From NCBI GenBank assembly GCA_003024785.1, contig PUQB01000950.1:1-64000 (forward strand): 64,000 nucleotides of DNA, written 5' to 3'. The position numbers were made by a program, and so were the translations under genes. Shown piece by piece: positions 34,010 through 45,899 of the stretch; the first letter of the stretch is position 1; every line of letters starts with the position of its first letter. Under the pieces are notes generated by a model that was given only the letters and a program-made list of their open reading frames with translations, had not been told where the DNA came from and did no database searches. Source of the DNA: Selaginella tamariscina (lineage: Eukaryota > Streptophyta > Lycopodiopsida > Selaginellales > Selaginellaceae).

Positions 34010-34969
34010 TGTCAGAGTTTTTACCTGGTGCCACAAAGGCGGCTTGCCAGGTGCCAACCCTGGAATCCCCTCTCTGGAAACCCCACGGAATCTGGTAAAG
34101 TAACCCGTATTAGGAACCCAACCCTTAGGAACTTAAACCCTAACTGACCAAGTCCAAAGACTCACCTTGTGAATCATGCACGGACTAGCCGAGCTACAGG
34201 TATCGTTCCTAGCTTGGCGTGGTTGAGGCGGCCGGAGCAAGGCCTCAACCACTAGTTCTGCGGAACGTGAACTCGGGCAATGCCTTTGAGCTTGCGAGTA
34301 GGTTTTCGGACCAAGGAATCTGACTAACTCCTTGGAAGTAATGCCCGTCACAAAGGCGATCCTGCCAACGATAAGGATAGTCTAACCCTAAGGTGGGTTG
34401 TACCCCTGTCGTGTGGAAGTTTGGGCGGCACAACAGAGGGTTGCCCTTGACGACACAAGCTTAGCTTGCACCGGTAGGAGGTTAACGAGCTCTCTTTTGA
34501 ACCCAGGAAGCCTCACTACATATACTCTACCTTATTTATGTGACGGACCCCCCCCCCCTGTTTTCCTAAGTGAGTAAGTGGGCTGGCACGGAAATGCCAG
34601 CCCTTAGAGAAAATGAGTTGTCCTAACCTAACCTAAACCTAACCCCTAGGGGGGGGTTTAGGGCGTGGGGTTAGGGCAACCCTAGGGTTAGGTCAACCCT
34701 AGGGGTGTCCCTAACCCTTATTTTGACAAGCTATACTTTGCGAAGAACCCTAACTAGAACGTCAAAACGGGGGAGTTTCTAAATGGAAGTGCTAGCTTCG
34801 CCTAGAGTTTCTTGCAAATACCTAACGACACCCGGCCGGACCATCACTAGATACCCAAGTGCACTATGCGGGCCTGTTTCTTCTACATCTAGGGTTCGTC
34901 ACATAATCCAGTAGGTAACAATAGTCAAACCCCAAAGTAAAGGGTCGAGTCATAGTAAAAACTATGACA
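34010..34969 (-). repeat. chromovirus 5' LTR
   Basis: Plus-strand sequence starts TGTCAGAGTTTTTACC and ends AAAACTATGACA; about 960 bp. It contains the telomere-like block. Copy A's truncated LTR is a duplicate of this one, as shown by the identical right flank. Confidence 0.9.
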
Positions 34970-36060
34970 CCCTTGGCACCACCTTTAGCTTGGTTTGCCA
35001 TTCGTATGAGGAAGGGTGAGGGTTCCGGGGTGGCACTCCCAGCTTCTAATGGAGCTCCATTGACATGATATTCACACCCGATCCTCCATTTATGATCATG
35101 TTTCGATTGTGCGGCCTGCAACCTGGATTGGTATGGTTGGTACGTCGTCAATGAAATTGACTGTTGTCGTATGACCCTTGGATGGTCGTGCAGCTCTCAG
35201 GTGAGGACTTCATACAACCCAGGGATAGGTGGAGTAGCTCGCCTAGGGTCACCGACACTTGGGTTTGCCGTACTTTCCTTGTGAGGACTTCCTATAACCT
35301 TGTCATTCCTCTTGATCCTTGGCCCTACGCGAGTCTTATCTGCTCCGCAACACCTCCACTTTGGCGCACTTCCTCGCCCACTATCTCGCTCAGTGGGCTC
35401 TGTTGCCACTTCCTCCTCACTGGATTCCCCATCGTCTTCATCCTCTAGGTTGATTGGTGGTTTTGCCCTTCTGTCTATCAGGCTTGTGACCTCGTGATTG
35501 CTTGCATTGTAGTTCTGGTGGTGACATTGCTACATGGTTAGCTTGCGACACGGAGGCTAGTGTTGTGGGAGAGATGGTCGGTCCTTCGGCTACCTTTGCA
35601 GACCCGGTGCATGTGCTTCTAGCATAGGCTTGATCATTGAGATTCAGGAGCAACGTTTGGTTGGTGGGGACTCCACAGCTAGATGTGGGGTGACTTATGT
35701 AGCCTTAATCGTCACCAGGATGCTGTTGCCAACGCCCTATCCTATGGGTCCTAGCTGGGGTCCCATGTACCTCGGGATATGCAGGAATGTGCAGGTGGTG
35801 GCCTCTACCCACAGCCATGAGGGTCCTGTGCCGGATGAAGTGGAGCTCCTTTCTAGTAGTGTTGCAGCCTCCTCTGCTGGGGAAGCCGGACAGCGAGAGG
35901 GAGGAGGGAGATCTAGGGAAGTGGCAATGGTAAACAAAAGAGATTTATATATTGCCTTTTGAGATACAGGGTGGCCTTCTTTCGGAGCAAGATACAATCA
36001 AGAAGATGGATTAGAAGAACCCCGACCCACTGCTTACCTTCCTATTTAAATAGTGGGTCG
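34970..36060 (-). pseudogene. old gypsy element, upstream half (split by chromovirus), copy B
   Basis: Minus strand at about 35,150-34,980 shows VPTIPIQVAGRT and, after frame breaks, the GVNIMSMEL region of a retropepsin; it continues at 27,690 past the chromovirus. The 35,200-36,000 part matches 7,440-9,400 of copy A minus its solo LTR. No full-length ORF. Confidence 0.65.
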
Positions 36061-37065
36061 ACTGGTGCTAGATCATAGGCCCATGTGGCACTCCCACTGG
36101 TCTGTTGCCATGTGACTGGGTCTTATCCTATGGCCTTAATGCACCTCCCTTACACATGTTGTCCTGAGTACCTTGGTAGTCAATCTGGATATAATATAAT
36201 ATGCAAATATGTATGATTTACAAATTAAAACAAATTCTCATACACAATAAACTAAATATATAATGTAGTAGCTCTAAATTATTAAATGACAACAAAAACT
36301 GTAGATGACACATTCAAAGTGAATGAAAACTTCTTCAAATAAGCAAACATAAGAAGAACACATCAAACAAAAGTGTGAGTGGGTGCGTGCATGTGTGTTT
36401 GTGTGCATGTGTGTGCGGGTGTGATATGAACATGTGAGACTAATATGCATGTGAAAACCTGCATGACACATGTGCTTGTTGCTTATACAATGTAAAACAT
36501 GTATATATAGAAATGAATACAGACTTTTTATTAAATCATAATTAACATTTAAACTCTAATATATATACAATAGCTAACGGTACAAAAGGAGATCTTTTGT
36601 TTTTCATAAATATGCATAATATATATTTATTAGTTGCCATTCACCACATATGACAATGCTCACTTATGATAATATTACTTGTAATATGTATATTGTATAA
36701 TAATGTATTCACACTATGGCTGTTTTATGTCCACTTATACCCATAATCAATACGATATCACCACAATAGACTGTATATAGATGTATACACAATTGCATAT
36801 AGTCATTTAGGATTGTAAAAGTCAGCCCAAACTTGTGGAGTTGTAAGGCAAATTGAAGTGTGTGTGAGAGAGGGGAGGGTCATATGCCCACATGGTACAC
36901 ATTCATGTTCAAACACCAGCCATGGCTAGTTCACAATATTATACAATCTAACCACTGACAGTTTACGTGTTAAAACTCATATGCTTGTTTGTTCTACCAC
37001 GTGGTACATTTGCGTGGTCAATTGAGGGTATATTTAAAATAGATATGCGACCAAGAACTAGGATC
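36061..37065. other. AT-rich non-coding DNA, copy B
   Basis: Counterpart of 9,420-10,430, near-identical. No gene seen. Confidence 0.6.
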
Positions 37066-37190
37066 TGACCGTACATTAATTATGTGCGTGTTTGTTCAGC
37101 CACGTGGTCAGCCGTACATTAATTATGTGCATGTTTGTTCAGCCACGTGGTCAACCGTACATTAATTATGTGCAGCCACGTGGTCAGTCA
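37066..37190 (+). promoter_or_regulatory. tandem G-box repeats upstream of acidic protein gene, copy B
   Basis: CCACGTGG at 37,100, 37,143 and 37,177, plus one at 36,997. The first spacing is 43 bases; the second is 34 because part of the unit is deleted. They end ~55 bases before the ATG at 37,238. Likely a promoter array for plant bZIP/bHLH factors, by analogy only. Confidence 0.6.
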
Positions 37191-37237
37191 AGGGTATGTA
37201 AAAGCTGAAATGTGTAGGGTTTTTAAATTGAATCGCT

Positions 37238-38241
37238 ATGTACACACGCGAGCAAAAGAGGTTATGGTACTCTGCAGCGCCGCCATCACAACCAAACACC
37301 AAAGATGATTCAGGTAATATGAGAGATGAGAGAGAGAGAGATTCATCTGACTCATTTGGGCAGGCCGCCGATGAAGACGACCCATATGTGGATCCAATGT
37401 GGGGGCATCTGGAAAACCACGTTGCAGCACAACCAAGTTCTTTGCACTGGGGTGAGTTTGTGGAACCTCCTCCCAAGAAAAGAAGGAAATACATTAATTA
37501 TATGGCTGACTTAATACATGATGGGCGTGTTGGGGATTACAGAGATCCACCGCCATGGTCAATTGTGGGTGAAGAGACAGGCAAGGGAAATGAGGGTGGG
37601 AGCACAGAAAAGGTTGAAGAGGCAATGAAGGGAGTTCATGTGGAGATGAGAAGGGGAGGTAATGTGGATGCTTTGGATGAAAAGCGCAACAAGGTGGAGA
37701 GTGAGGAGGCAGAGGTAGAGGGGCATTCACATGACACTGTGAATGAGTTTGATCGGTTATTTGAGGAGGAGGAGGAGGCAGAGGGGCATTCAAAGGGCAA
37801 CAAGGAAAATATGGATGAATTCGATCTACTATTTGAGGAGGATGAGGCAGTAAAGGGCAACAAGGATGGGCTTGATCTTTTGTTGGATGGAGAGAGATCA
37901 AGGGTGAAGAACAGGCAACTAGAGGGGAAAAGGACAAGAATAAAGTAATTAAGGGTGGGAAGAACACTAAGAAGAAGAAGAAGAAACATCCGGAAATGGA
38001 AAAGTTAATACAAGAGGCTAAAGCGTTGTGGCCAGACCAGATACCATGTAAACACCATGGAGTTAAAAGTTGTACTCAGTTCTGCGACGTTAACAACGGC
38101 AGTTTGACTGGGCCTAGGTACAAATGCAACATAAATAAAAGCCGTTGGACACATTCGATGATGGACCATGATCCCGTTGTTGGAAATATCCTCAAGAATA
38201 TGACGAAAAGGTATCGCCAACTTGAAAAGGAGCTAGTGTGA
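37238..38241 (+). CDS. acidic nuclear-type protein of unknown function, copy B (one frameshift)
   Basis: Two open frames, 37,238-37,948 and 37,996-38,241, make one ancestral ~334-residue protein. Copy A keeps a G in GGAGAGGAGATCAAGG that is lost here near 37,895, and restoring frame joins them through a Lys-rich stretch. Features: MYTREQKRLWY start; a basic cluster PPPKKRRKY around residue 85 that looks like a nuclear localisation signal; acidic repeats (NEFDRLFEEEEE, NMDEFDLLFEEDE); and a C-terminal block with CKHHGVKSCTQFC..RYKC whose Cys/His pattern may bind a metal. The end is ..RYRQLEKELV, TGA 38,239-38,241. I do not recognise the family. Acidic repeats plus a nuclear signal could suit a chromatin or transposon accessory protein. 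Alternatively the second half is a separate exon, but no good splice pair is seen. Confidence 0.55.
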
Positions 38242-40375
38242 ATATTATGCTTTAGGCCATTTGGATATAAAATAATTTAATAAAGAATTATACTTGTGCT
38301 TTTGCATGCTCTGTACATATAAAGTATATTATGTGTTCATACATTTTCATTAAATGTATTGTTCTTAAATGAATAAGAAAAACCCATCTTTTTTTTTTAT
38401 TTCTAAGAGATTTCTAATTTTTGATTTTTAAGAGAAATTTTATATACACTATAACATAGCATTTAAGAAAAGTCTTGGAACGAAGAAAAATAAGAATACA
38501 TTATATATTAACTGTATATTATGAAATCTATATAGGATTTATAAAATCTCATTTTGATCTTTATATTAGCTGTTTTTGTGGATTTTATTGCATAAAGATA
38601 GCCTTCATATATTATTGTATATAAATCATGATTATATAACGAATACAATCGTATATAACTTATTGAGCTTTATTATTTTTAAAATATTATTTATTTTTTA
38701 ATGGGATGCTATTTACATTTAATATTGTCATGAATATCAAAAGTAATTTCAAATAAAATGGGATTACATATGAAGTGGATGCAAGAATTAGTTTTTCAAA
38801 TATTAAGTATTAAGTGCATATAGAAATTAAATTTTTCTGCCTCCCCATGTACAATTTAAGAATTAAACATTAGGTGATTAGATTTATAGAAATTCCAATT
38901 GAATATAAATGACATTTCTTATTTTACTAAATATTTAAGAAATAATAAAGCACAACACATGCTTATTATGATTTAAAAAAAGTTAACATAATGTTAATTC
39001 TAAGTGTTTATTCAGGAAGTGTTGGGAAAATTCCCACTTTGATTTAACAAATACTAACACATATGAAGAACTGGCTAGTAAGAACATTGTAATGCATGCA
39101 TACACGTGCATGTGTGCATTATATGGTATTTGTGAATATCTATACACACTTACATGAGACATTTATAGTGGAAATGGAGGTGTATTACTTGAATGTTTAT
39201 CTATGCTGCTGGAAGACAGTGCTTTTGGTGTTGTTAGTATTTCACATAATTGTTCCATGGTATGTACTTAGAAACTTAATAGTCAAGCACACATCGTTAT
39301 ATGCATGATATTCTTACTCATACACTTAGCTGATTTGTTTTTGTGTGTGTCTACGTATAAGATAGTTGTGGGTGTCATATAGTTAACAAGAAATCATAAT
39401 TCATGTGTACATACATTCGCACGTATACATAAATTATTAAAACAGACATATATATGCCAATATTACCAATAGATGGACATTAATTTAGATCATTTATAAA
39501 TACACACATAATGATTATTTATATACGCATACATACATGGCCAGTGTGTTTGTTCTTTATTCATTTCAGAAAACCAAGTAGCACATTCACCCATGCATAT
39601 CCTCTGAACATATGCTTTATGTATCTTAACATAATTATAAAAATGGTAAGATATATATTCATATGGATACACGCATATATACATGAGAGATTCAAATTGA
39701 CATTAATAAATCGGGCAAAGTATTTATATGAAATGATACAAAAGTTACCTTTGTAAGCAGTACAATAGAGGTAAATACACACTAGTGTAACACGAAATGT
39801 AAATTATGAAAAATTGTATATTGGTATAGTAATTATTATGTAATCACATGAATAATAAACTTTGTAACAATAGAACTAATCGTATATATGGAAAGCTTTA
39901 TTACACATACACGATTATTAAACTATTGTATAACACATGATTATAGACAATTATTAATATAATTGAATATATAAGGAGTAATAATATTATCTAGTACCAT
40001 TTTATTTATTTATGAAATAATCATGTATCTTATATAATAAGTTTATATGTTGTGTCTGTGTGTGTCTGTTGTGAACACCCCATCAACGACCATTCTAAAT
40101 TCTATCCAACGGCCTTCCTAAATTGTATCCAACGGGTATTATGAATTCCATTCGACAGTTATATTAAATTCCATCTAACAATTATCCTAAATTTTATCCG
40201 ATGGTTATCCTCTTAAACTAATAATTATCTTAAATTCACGAGGTTAAGGTGGGTTAAATATTCAAATTAGGGATAAAGTCACTTGGTTAAGGATAACAAT
40301 GGGATTGAGGGTCCAACTCAAGGACAAAGCATAAACTCACTATAGGATTAAGGATAACAACAACTGAGAATTTGA
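38242..40375. other. AT-rich non-coding DNA, copy B
   Basis: Counterpart of 11,677-13,808. No gene; short frames are shadows in AT-rich sequence. Confidence 0.65.
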
Positions 40376-40380
40376 GTTAA

Positions 40381-40768
40381 TGTCACGACTCGATACAGAA
40401 TACAGGATATGCTTACAAGATACGACCTACATGATACATGATATAAGATACGGGATACAGGATATGCCTACAGGATATACCTAGGATATGCCTATAAGAT
40501 ATGCCTACAAGATATGCTTACAGGATATACCTATAGGATAAGAGATAGTATTTTTATCTCATGCCTAAATTAGCTCTTGGAGTATCATTTTAGCTTATGC
40601 CTGGATTAGCTCTTGGAGTTGTGAATATAAAAGCTTTGACCTAATTGTTGTACAATTAGTTAATATCAACACTAGTCATTCTATGATCATTCTTGTCTTG
40701 TTCCTTGCTCTTGCCTTGCTCTTGAGTCAAGCCTCGTTCTTATCCTGCTCTTGGGTCGTGACTTGACA
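40381..40768 (+). repeat. 5' LTR of small gypsy element, copy B
   Basis: TGTCACGACTCGATAC..GTGACTTGACA; 388 bp; contains a TATAAAAGC box near 40,627. Confidence 0.85.
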
Positions 40769-40770
40769 GT

Positions 40771-40960
40771 TTGAACCCTTGTAGACTCTGGAGAAGTTCT
40801 TGCCAAAATCTGGACATAAATTATGGGCCTCGATTAGAAACAATGCTCTCAGGAAGACCATGATGTCGAAACACTTTGCGGATCACCAACTCAGCAGTTG
40901 CTTGCTCCTGTATCAGTGTCAAAGGTTCCTCCTTGACAGGATCCACCTCCTGTCAATTCG
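40771..40960 (-). pseudogene. inverted integrase fragment, copy B
   Basis: Reverse strand of the sequence just inside the 5' LTR encodes the same VFRHHGLPESIV..-type integrase core stretch as in copy A, showing that the inversion predates the segmental duplication. Confidence 0.65.
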
Positions 40961-41329
40961 TCAGCACATTCGCAGGCTCTTCTTCACTCATGTGCATTCA
41001 TGGACTTTTGTACAGGGTTCTTCCAATCTTGTACACTCGTCAACATTAGCACAAGTTTTCACCAATTTTGCCTCTTTTTATTACTCTTGCTTCTGTTCCA
41101 TCCCGCAGGATCCTTTCTTTTTTTCATTCACAACTCCCTCCTTCTCCTCTCCGCGTTCTAACCATTACTATGTATGAACTTGCCACTTATCCTGCTCCTT
41201 TTCATCTTTTTGCTTTTCAAGTAACTCCTACATCCTCTTTTACCTCTCATGTATCTGACTCTCCTGTTTTTCAATCTTCTTCTCCTTCTCTTACTTATTC
41301 CTTACCATCCAAGTATCACTCATTTCAGG

Positions 41330-43920
41330 ATGTTTTTTGATAAGCACAAGGCTGCAGTTCTTCCTATTTACAGGTCCTATGATTGTACCATTGATCTTGC
41401 AGAGGGGAAGACTCCACCGTTTGAACTAACTTATGTACTATCACCTACAAAATTGGAGGTTCTTCGCTAGTACATCGAGGACAACTTGGCATCCAGCTTC
41501 ATTCGTCACTCAAAGTCTTTTGCAAGAGCACCTATCTTTTTTGTTAAAAAGAAAGATAGGAGTTTGCATTTGGTTGTGGACTACAAGGGTTTAAATTAAG
41601 TCACCATCCGGAACCGGTACCCGTTATTATTAATCCCGGAACTTCTCAATCAACTACGAGGAGCAAAGGTATTTACGAAGATCGACTTACGAGAGGCCTA
41701 CAATCTTGTACGGATTCGTCTAGGTGATGTGTGGAAGACTGCCTTTCATACAAGGTATGGACACTTCGAGTACACGGTGTTGCCTTTTGAACTTATAAAT
41801 GCCTTAGCCATGTTTCAACACATGGTGAACAACATCTTTCGCGACTTCTTGAATCAATTTGTCGTGATTTACCTCGATGACATCCTCATTTTCTCCAAGG
41901 ACCAGGCGGCACATGACAAGCATGTACGACTAGTTCTACAGAAGCTTCGCGATCATGGCATGTATGCAAAGTTGGAGAAGTGTTTTTTTTGACAGGGATA
42001 CTGTGGAGTGCTTGGGCTACATCGTCTCTCCTGCTGGTGTCTCAATGAACATGCACAAAGTGAAGACTGTCGTGGAGTGGGAGAGGCCTAAGTCTATATG
42101 AAACGTACAATGTTTCCTTGGCTTCGCAAATTTCTATAGGCGATTCATACATGACTTCTCCAAGCATGTACTTCCACTCACGGAACTCACCAAGTGCTTT
42201 GGGGATTTCTCTTGGTTTGACAAGGTGGAACATGCATTCACATCACTCAAGGACGCTTTCACGACAGCTCCGATTTTAGTACATCCTGATCCTTCTTGTC
42301 CCTTCTTCATTGAGGCAAATGCTTCGGACTTTACAATAGGTTCTATCCTATCACAAGTTGGAGAAGATAAGTTACTTCATCCTATAGCCTTTCACTCTCG
42401 TAAGTTCCTTTCAACAGAGATCAATTAAAAAATTCATGACAAGGAACTCAAAGCCATTGTGATTCGTTCAAAGAGTGGTGGCACTTTCTGAAAAGTGATG
42501 CACATCCTATACAAGTTCTTACGAATCACAAGAACCTGGAGTTTTTTGGGCTTGAGTTCTCACTCGATAATAGGCTAGGTGGGCAAAAGTCCTATCATGT
42601 TTTGATTTTGTCATTGTCTACAGGCCTGGTTTTCAAAATGGCAAAGTGGATGCATTGTCTAGGCGCTCTTACCTTGCACTGACCCAAGGCGATCCTGCAT
42701 ACGACTGTCAAAAGCAAGTGTTGCTGGGTCCTGATTGATTTCGACTTGCAACACTATAGGTTCATCAGGCTTCAGCAAATTCAACACTTCTACAGGGCAT
42801 TCGTTTGCAATTGGCTATAAACGACTTAGCAAAGAATGTATTCTCACACATTAGTCCTGACATCGCAAGCTCCTCTTCTTCCAGTTCCCGTACAGACTAT
42901 AAGTTGTTTGCCATACAGGATGAACTCATGTACCAGGAGGGTCTCATGTACATTCCTGTTGGTGTTTACAGGACTCGTGTGGTACAAAATTGTCATGATA
43001 CCCCGGCTACAGGACATTTTGGTGTGGCCAAGACAATTGAGTTGGTGACTCGCAACTATTGATGGCTTGGGTTGTGAGGTTTTATGGAAAAGTTTGTACG
43101 GAGTTGTGACACTTACAACAGGTTGAAGATGCCTCGTCACGCGCCTTCTGATCTTCTTTGTCCTCTTCACGTTCCCTCTTCTCCTTGAAGATCCATTTTT
43201 ATGGATTTCCTCATAGATCTTCCTTCTTCTCGTGATTTGATGCAGTTCTTGTGGTGGTTGACCGTTTCACCAAACAAGCTCATTTCCTGCCTTGTAACAA
43301 GACGGCTACATGCTAGACAACTACTAAGTTGGTGATCTGCGAAGTGTTCCAACATTATGGTCTTCTTGAGAGTATTGTTTTTGATCGAGGCCCATAATTC
43401 ATGTCCAGATTTTGGCGAGAACTTCTCCAAAGTGTACAAGTTAAAGCAGATCTTTCTTTAGGATATCATTTGTAAACTGATGAGCAATCAGAATGCACGA
43501 TTTAGACCTTGGAGCAGTATCTTCGCTGCTTCATCAGTTATCAATAGAACAACTGGTTGGACCTTCTTCCTATGGCGGAGTTTGCTTACAACAACTCCGT
43601 TCACGCATCTATAGGCCAGACACCTTTCTTTGCTTTTACAAGTTACCATTCACGTTTTGACTTTGCTCCTCATGCTTCTCCTTTTTCCACTCCTACAGTA
43701 CAGAATCGTCTCCAGCATTTTTGTCAAGTACAGGATGATCTCCGAATTCATCTTCAGCAAGCACAAGAACGGTACAAGCGTCATGCTGATGCTTATCGTC
43801 AGCCAACACCTGCATACAAGATTGGTAATCTTGTGTCTGCTTTGTCGGCATATCCCACCAACATGCCTTTTTCTAAGTTGAATTTTTAATGATTGGGCCC
43901 TTACAGGATTATGGTTGAGG
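41330..43920 (+). pseudogene. pol remnant (RT, RNase H, integrase) of small gypsy element, copy B
   Basis: RT entry DCTIDLAEGKTPPFELTYVL (41,383-41,442); RT core ORF 41,729-41,992 with [20 protein letters not shown] and [14 protein letters not shown]; RNase H ORF 42,225-42,428 with FIEANASDFTIGSILSQ, where a catalytic Asp of ADASDF has become Asn (copy A keeps Asp); integrase zinc-binding region 42,960-43,060 (NCHDTPATGHFGVAKT); integrase C-terminal ORF 43,557-43,889 ([19 protein letters not shown]). Frame breaks between each. Non-functional. Confidence 0.8.
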
Positions 43921-44261
43921 TCAATTCTGTAGCTTTCTGACTAGAGCTACCATCTACTGTGAAACTTCATCCTGTGTTTCACACTTCTTTGTTGGAACCG
44001 TATCATCCTTCTTCTCTTCCTGGTCGTGCTTCTTCTCTTCCCCCTTCTGTGGTCATTAACAATGAACTTGAAGTTGTAGCCATCCTTTATTCTCATCTTC
44101 ATCACAGCCAAATTTAATAATTGGTGGATTGGAAAGGTTATTTGCCTACCGATCGCACTTAGGATTCTACATCCAATTTACTCCATGTTTTTTCCAAGGT
44201 TGCTGCCTTCCATCAACGTTATCCTGTTAAACCAGGTCCCATGTCCTTAGGGAAGAGGTGC

Positions 44262-44633
44262 TGTCATGACCCGATATAGAATACATGATATGCTTACAGG
44301 ATATGACCTATAGGATACAAGATACAAAATACGAGATACAGAATATGCCTACAGTATCTACCTATAAGATATGCTTATAGGATATGCTTACAGGATATAC
44401 CTATAGGATAAGGGACATTATTTTTAGCTCATGCCTAGATTAGCTCTTAGAGTATCATTTTTAGTTTATGCCTAGATTATCTCTTGAGTATAAAAGCTCC
44501 AACCTAATAGTTGTACAATCAATACTATCAACACCAGTCATTCTACGATCATTTTTTTTCTGTTTCTTGCTCTTGTCTTGCTCTTGAGTCAAGCCTCCTT
44601 GTTCTTATCCTGCTCTTGGGTCGTGACTTGACA
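44262..44633 (+). repeat. 3' LTR of small gypsy element, copy B
   Basis: TGTCATGACCCGATAT..GTGACTTGACA followed by GTTAA. Confidence 0.85.
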
Positions 44634-44638
44634 GTTAA

Positions 44639-45230
44639 GGCCTTAGGACTTAAATAATTAAGCTCGGGCATAAGCTTAAGAATAAACTCACTATAACAAT
44701 TGGGTTAAAAGACCCACTATGTTAAGAATAATAATAAGTTCATATTGCGTGTGTTTGTGTGTCACCGATGCCCCCCTCTCTAGCCATTAATATCTTACTC
44801 AATATGCTGGATTATCCTAAATTCGCCATCTAACCATTGATATCCTATCCCGATAACAATTGGGTTAAGGGTCCATATTAGATAAAAATTTACTATGTTA
44901 ATTAATTAAATAGTTAAGTCCAAGCACGAGCTTAAGGATAAATTCATCAGGTTAAGAATAGCAATTGGGTTAAGGGTCCTAATTAAGGATAAACTCACTA
45001 TAAGGTCAAGGGTCTAGTTAAGAGATAAACTCACTAGGTTAAAAATAATTGCTTGGTTAAGGGTCCAACTTAGTATGGTAAGAATAACAACTATGTTAAA
45101 GGTTATTAAATAGTTAAGTCAGGACATAAATAAACCAACTCAAGAATAAACTCGCAATAACAAATGGGTAAATAGTAAATAGTTAAGCCCACCAAGGGTA
45201 AAAAATTTGAAAGATAAAGTATAACAAGAC
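44639..45230. repeat. TTAAGG/GGGTTAAGGGTCC repeat tract, copy B
   Basis: Counterpart of 17,995-18,700, with two deletions relative to it (one near 44,850, one near 45,193 removing ~90 bases). Confidence 0.7.
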
Positions 45231-45244
45231 TTTTTAATCCACAC

Positions 45245-45858
45245 TTTGTTTTCATATGTATATTGGGAAGGGTTCACATGTCCATGAACGAGTACATCTC
45301 GTGACCCGCTACGTCTTCTAGGATGGCCTCTGCATAGTGGCTTTTAGTCATCGGTAGTTTATACAGATTCTTAGCTGCCCGTCCTTCTTTGGTACAATGA
45401 CAATTGGTGAAAGTCATTCTGGGTTCTCGATGGCATAGATGAAGTCCGCTTTGAGCCACTTGTCAATCTCATGTTTGGCCTTCCGGGCGTAGTTAGGGTT
45501 GTGCGGTACTGTTGTTGGTGGCTAGGTCAAATGTCAAGTTTTAGCTTAATTCTATGCTAGCATAATCTGGCAGTACTCCCCTTAGGTCGTGATAGGTCCA
45601 GGCGAACACTTCCCTGTGCCTACAGAGGCAGTCGGCAATCTGCTGCCTTAGTTCTAAACTTGTGTGAGCATTGACATTCACTAGCCGGGGTTCCTCGTTG
45701 GTGCCGCAGGCGGGGCGACACTCCGCATTTCCTTCCACATGACGGCCACCTCGAGATCTGTGCTTCTGGGGTTTACTCCGGCCTTCAGCCAAGCGCAACA
45801 GTCTTTGCAATTGATCATAAACCCCAAAATGGGTGCAACAACTGCTAGCCTTGATCAA
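45245..45858 (-). pseudogene. gypsy pol fragment, copy B
   Basis: Minus-strand frame 45,858-45,541 with LVNVNAHTSLELRQQIADCL and CRHREVFAWTYHDLRGVLPD, the pre-RT linker of a plant gypsy polyprotein. The minus strand above it (46,159-45,881) reads as a Pro/Ala repeat (APLAQPPP, AMDVVVAPP), possibly a coding relic or a shadow. Confidence 0.6.
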
Positions 45859-45899
45859 AGCAACTAGTCTTCAACAGTAGTCAAGGAACCCACAACAAC

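Larger units (their letters stand above)
27691..34969 (-). mobile_element. chromovirus (Ty3/gypsy LTR retrotransposon), near complete
   Basis: Minus-strand element bounded by LTRs 27,691-28,670 and 34,010-34,969 with TG..CA ends. It has a primer-binding site, polypurine tract, gag with CCHC knuckle, aspartic protease, RT, RNase H, integrase and a C-terminal chromodomain in the canonical gypsy order. Flanks (CCTTT left, CCCTT right) approximate a 5-bp target duplication in the old gypsy protease region, which resumes on each side. A handful of frame changes and the divergence of the LTRs by indels show it is not fresh. Chromodomains in this class direct integration to heterochromatin. Confidence 0.95.
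40381..44633 (+). mobile_element. small gypsy-type LTR element, copy B, flanked by GTTAA
   Basis: LTRs 40,381-40,768 and 44,262-44,633 with GTTAA at 40,376-40,380 and 44,634-44,638. Same structure as copy A: no gag, inverted integrase scrap after the 5' LTR, pol remnant, polypurine tract AGGGAAGAGGTG at 44,250-44,260. Slightly better preserved in RT. Confidence 0.9.
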
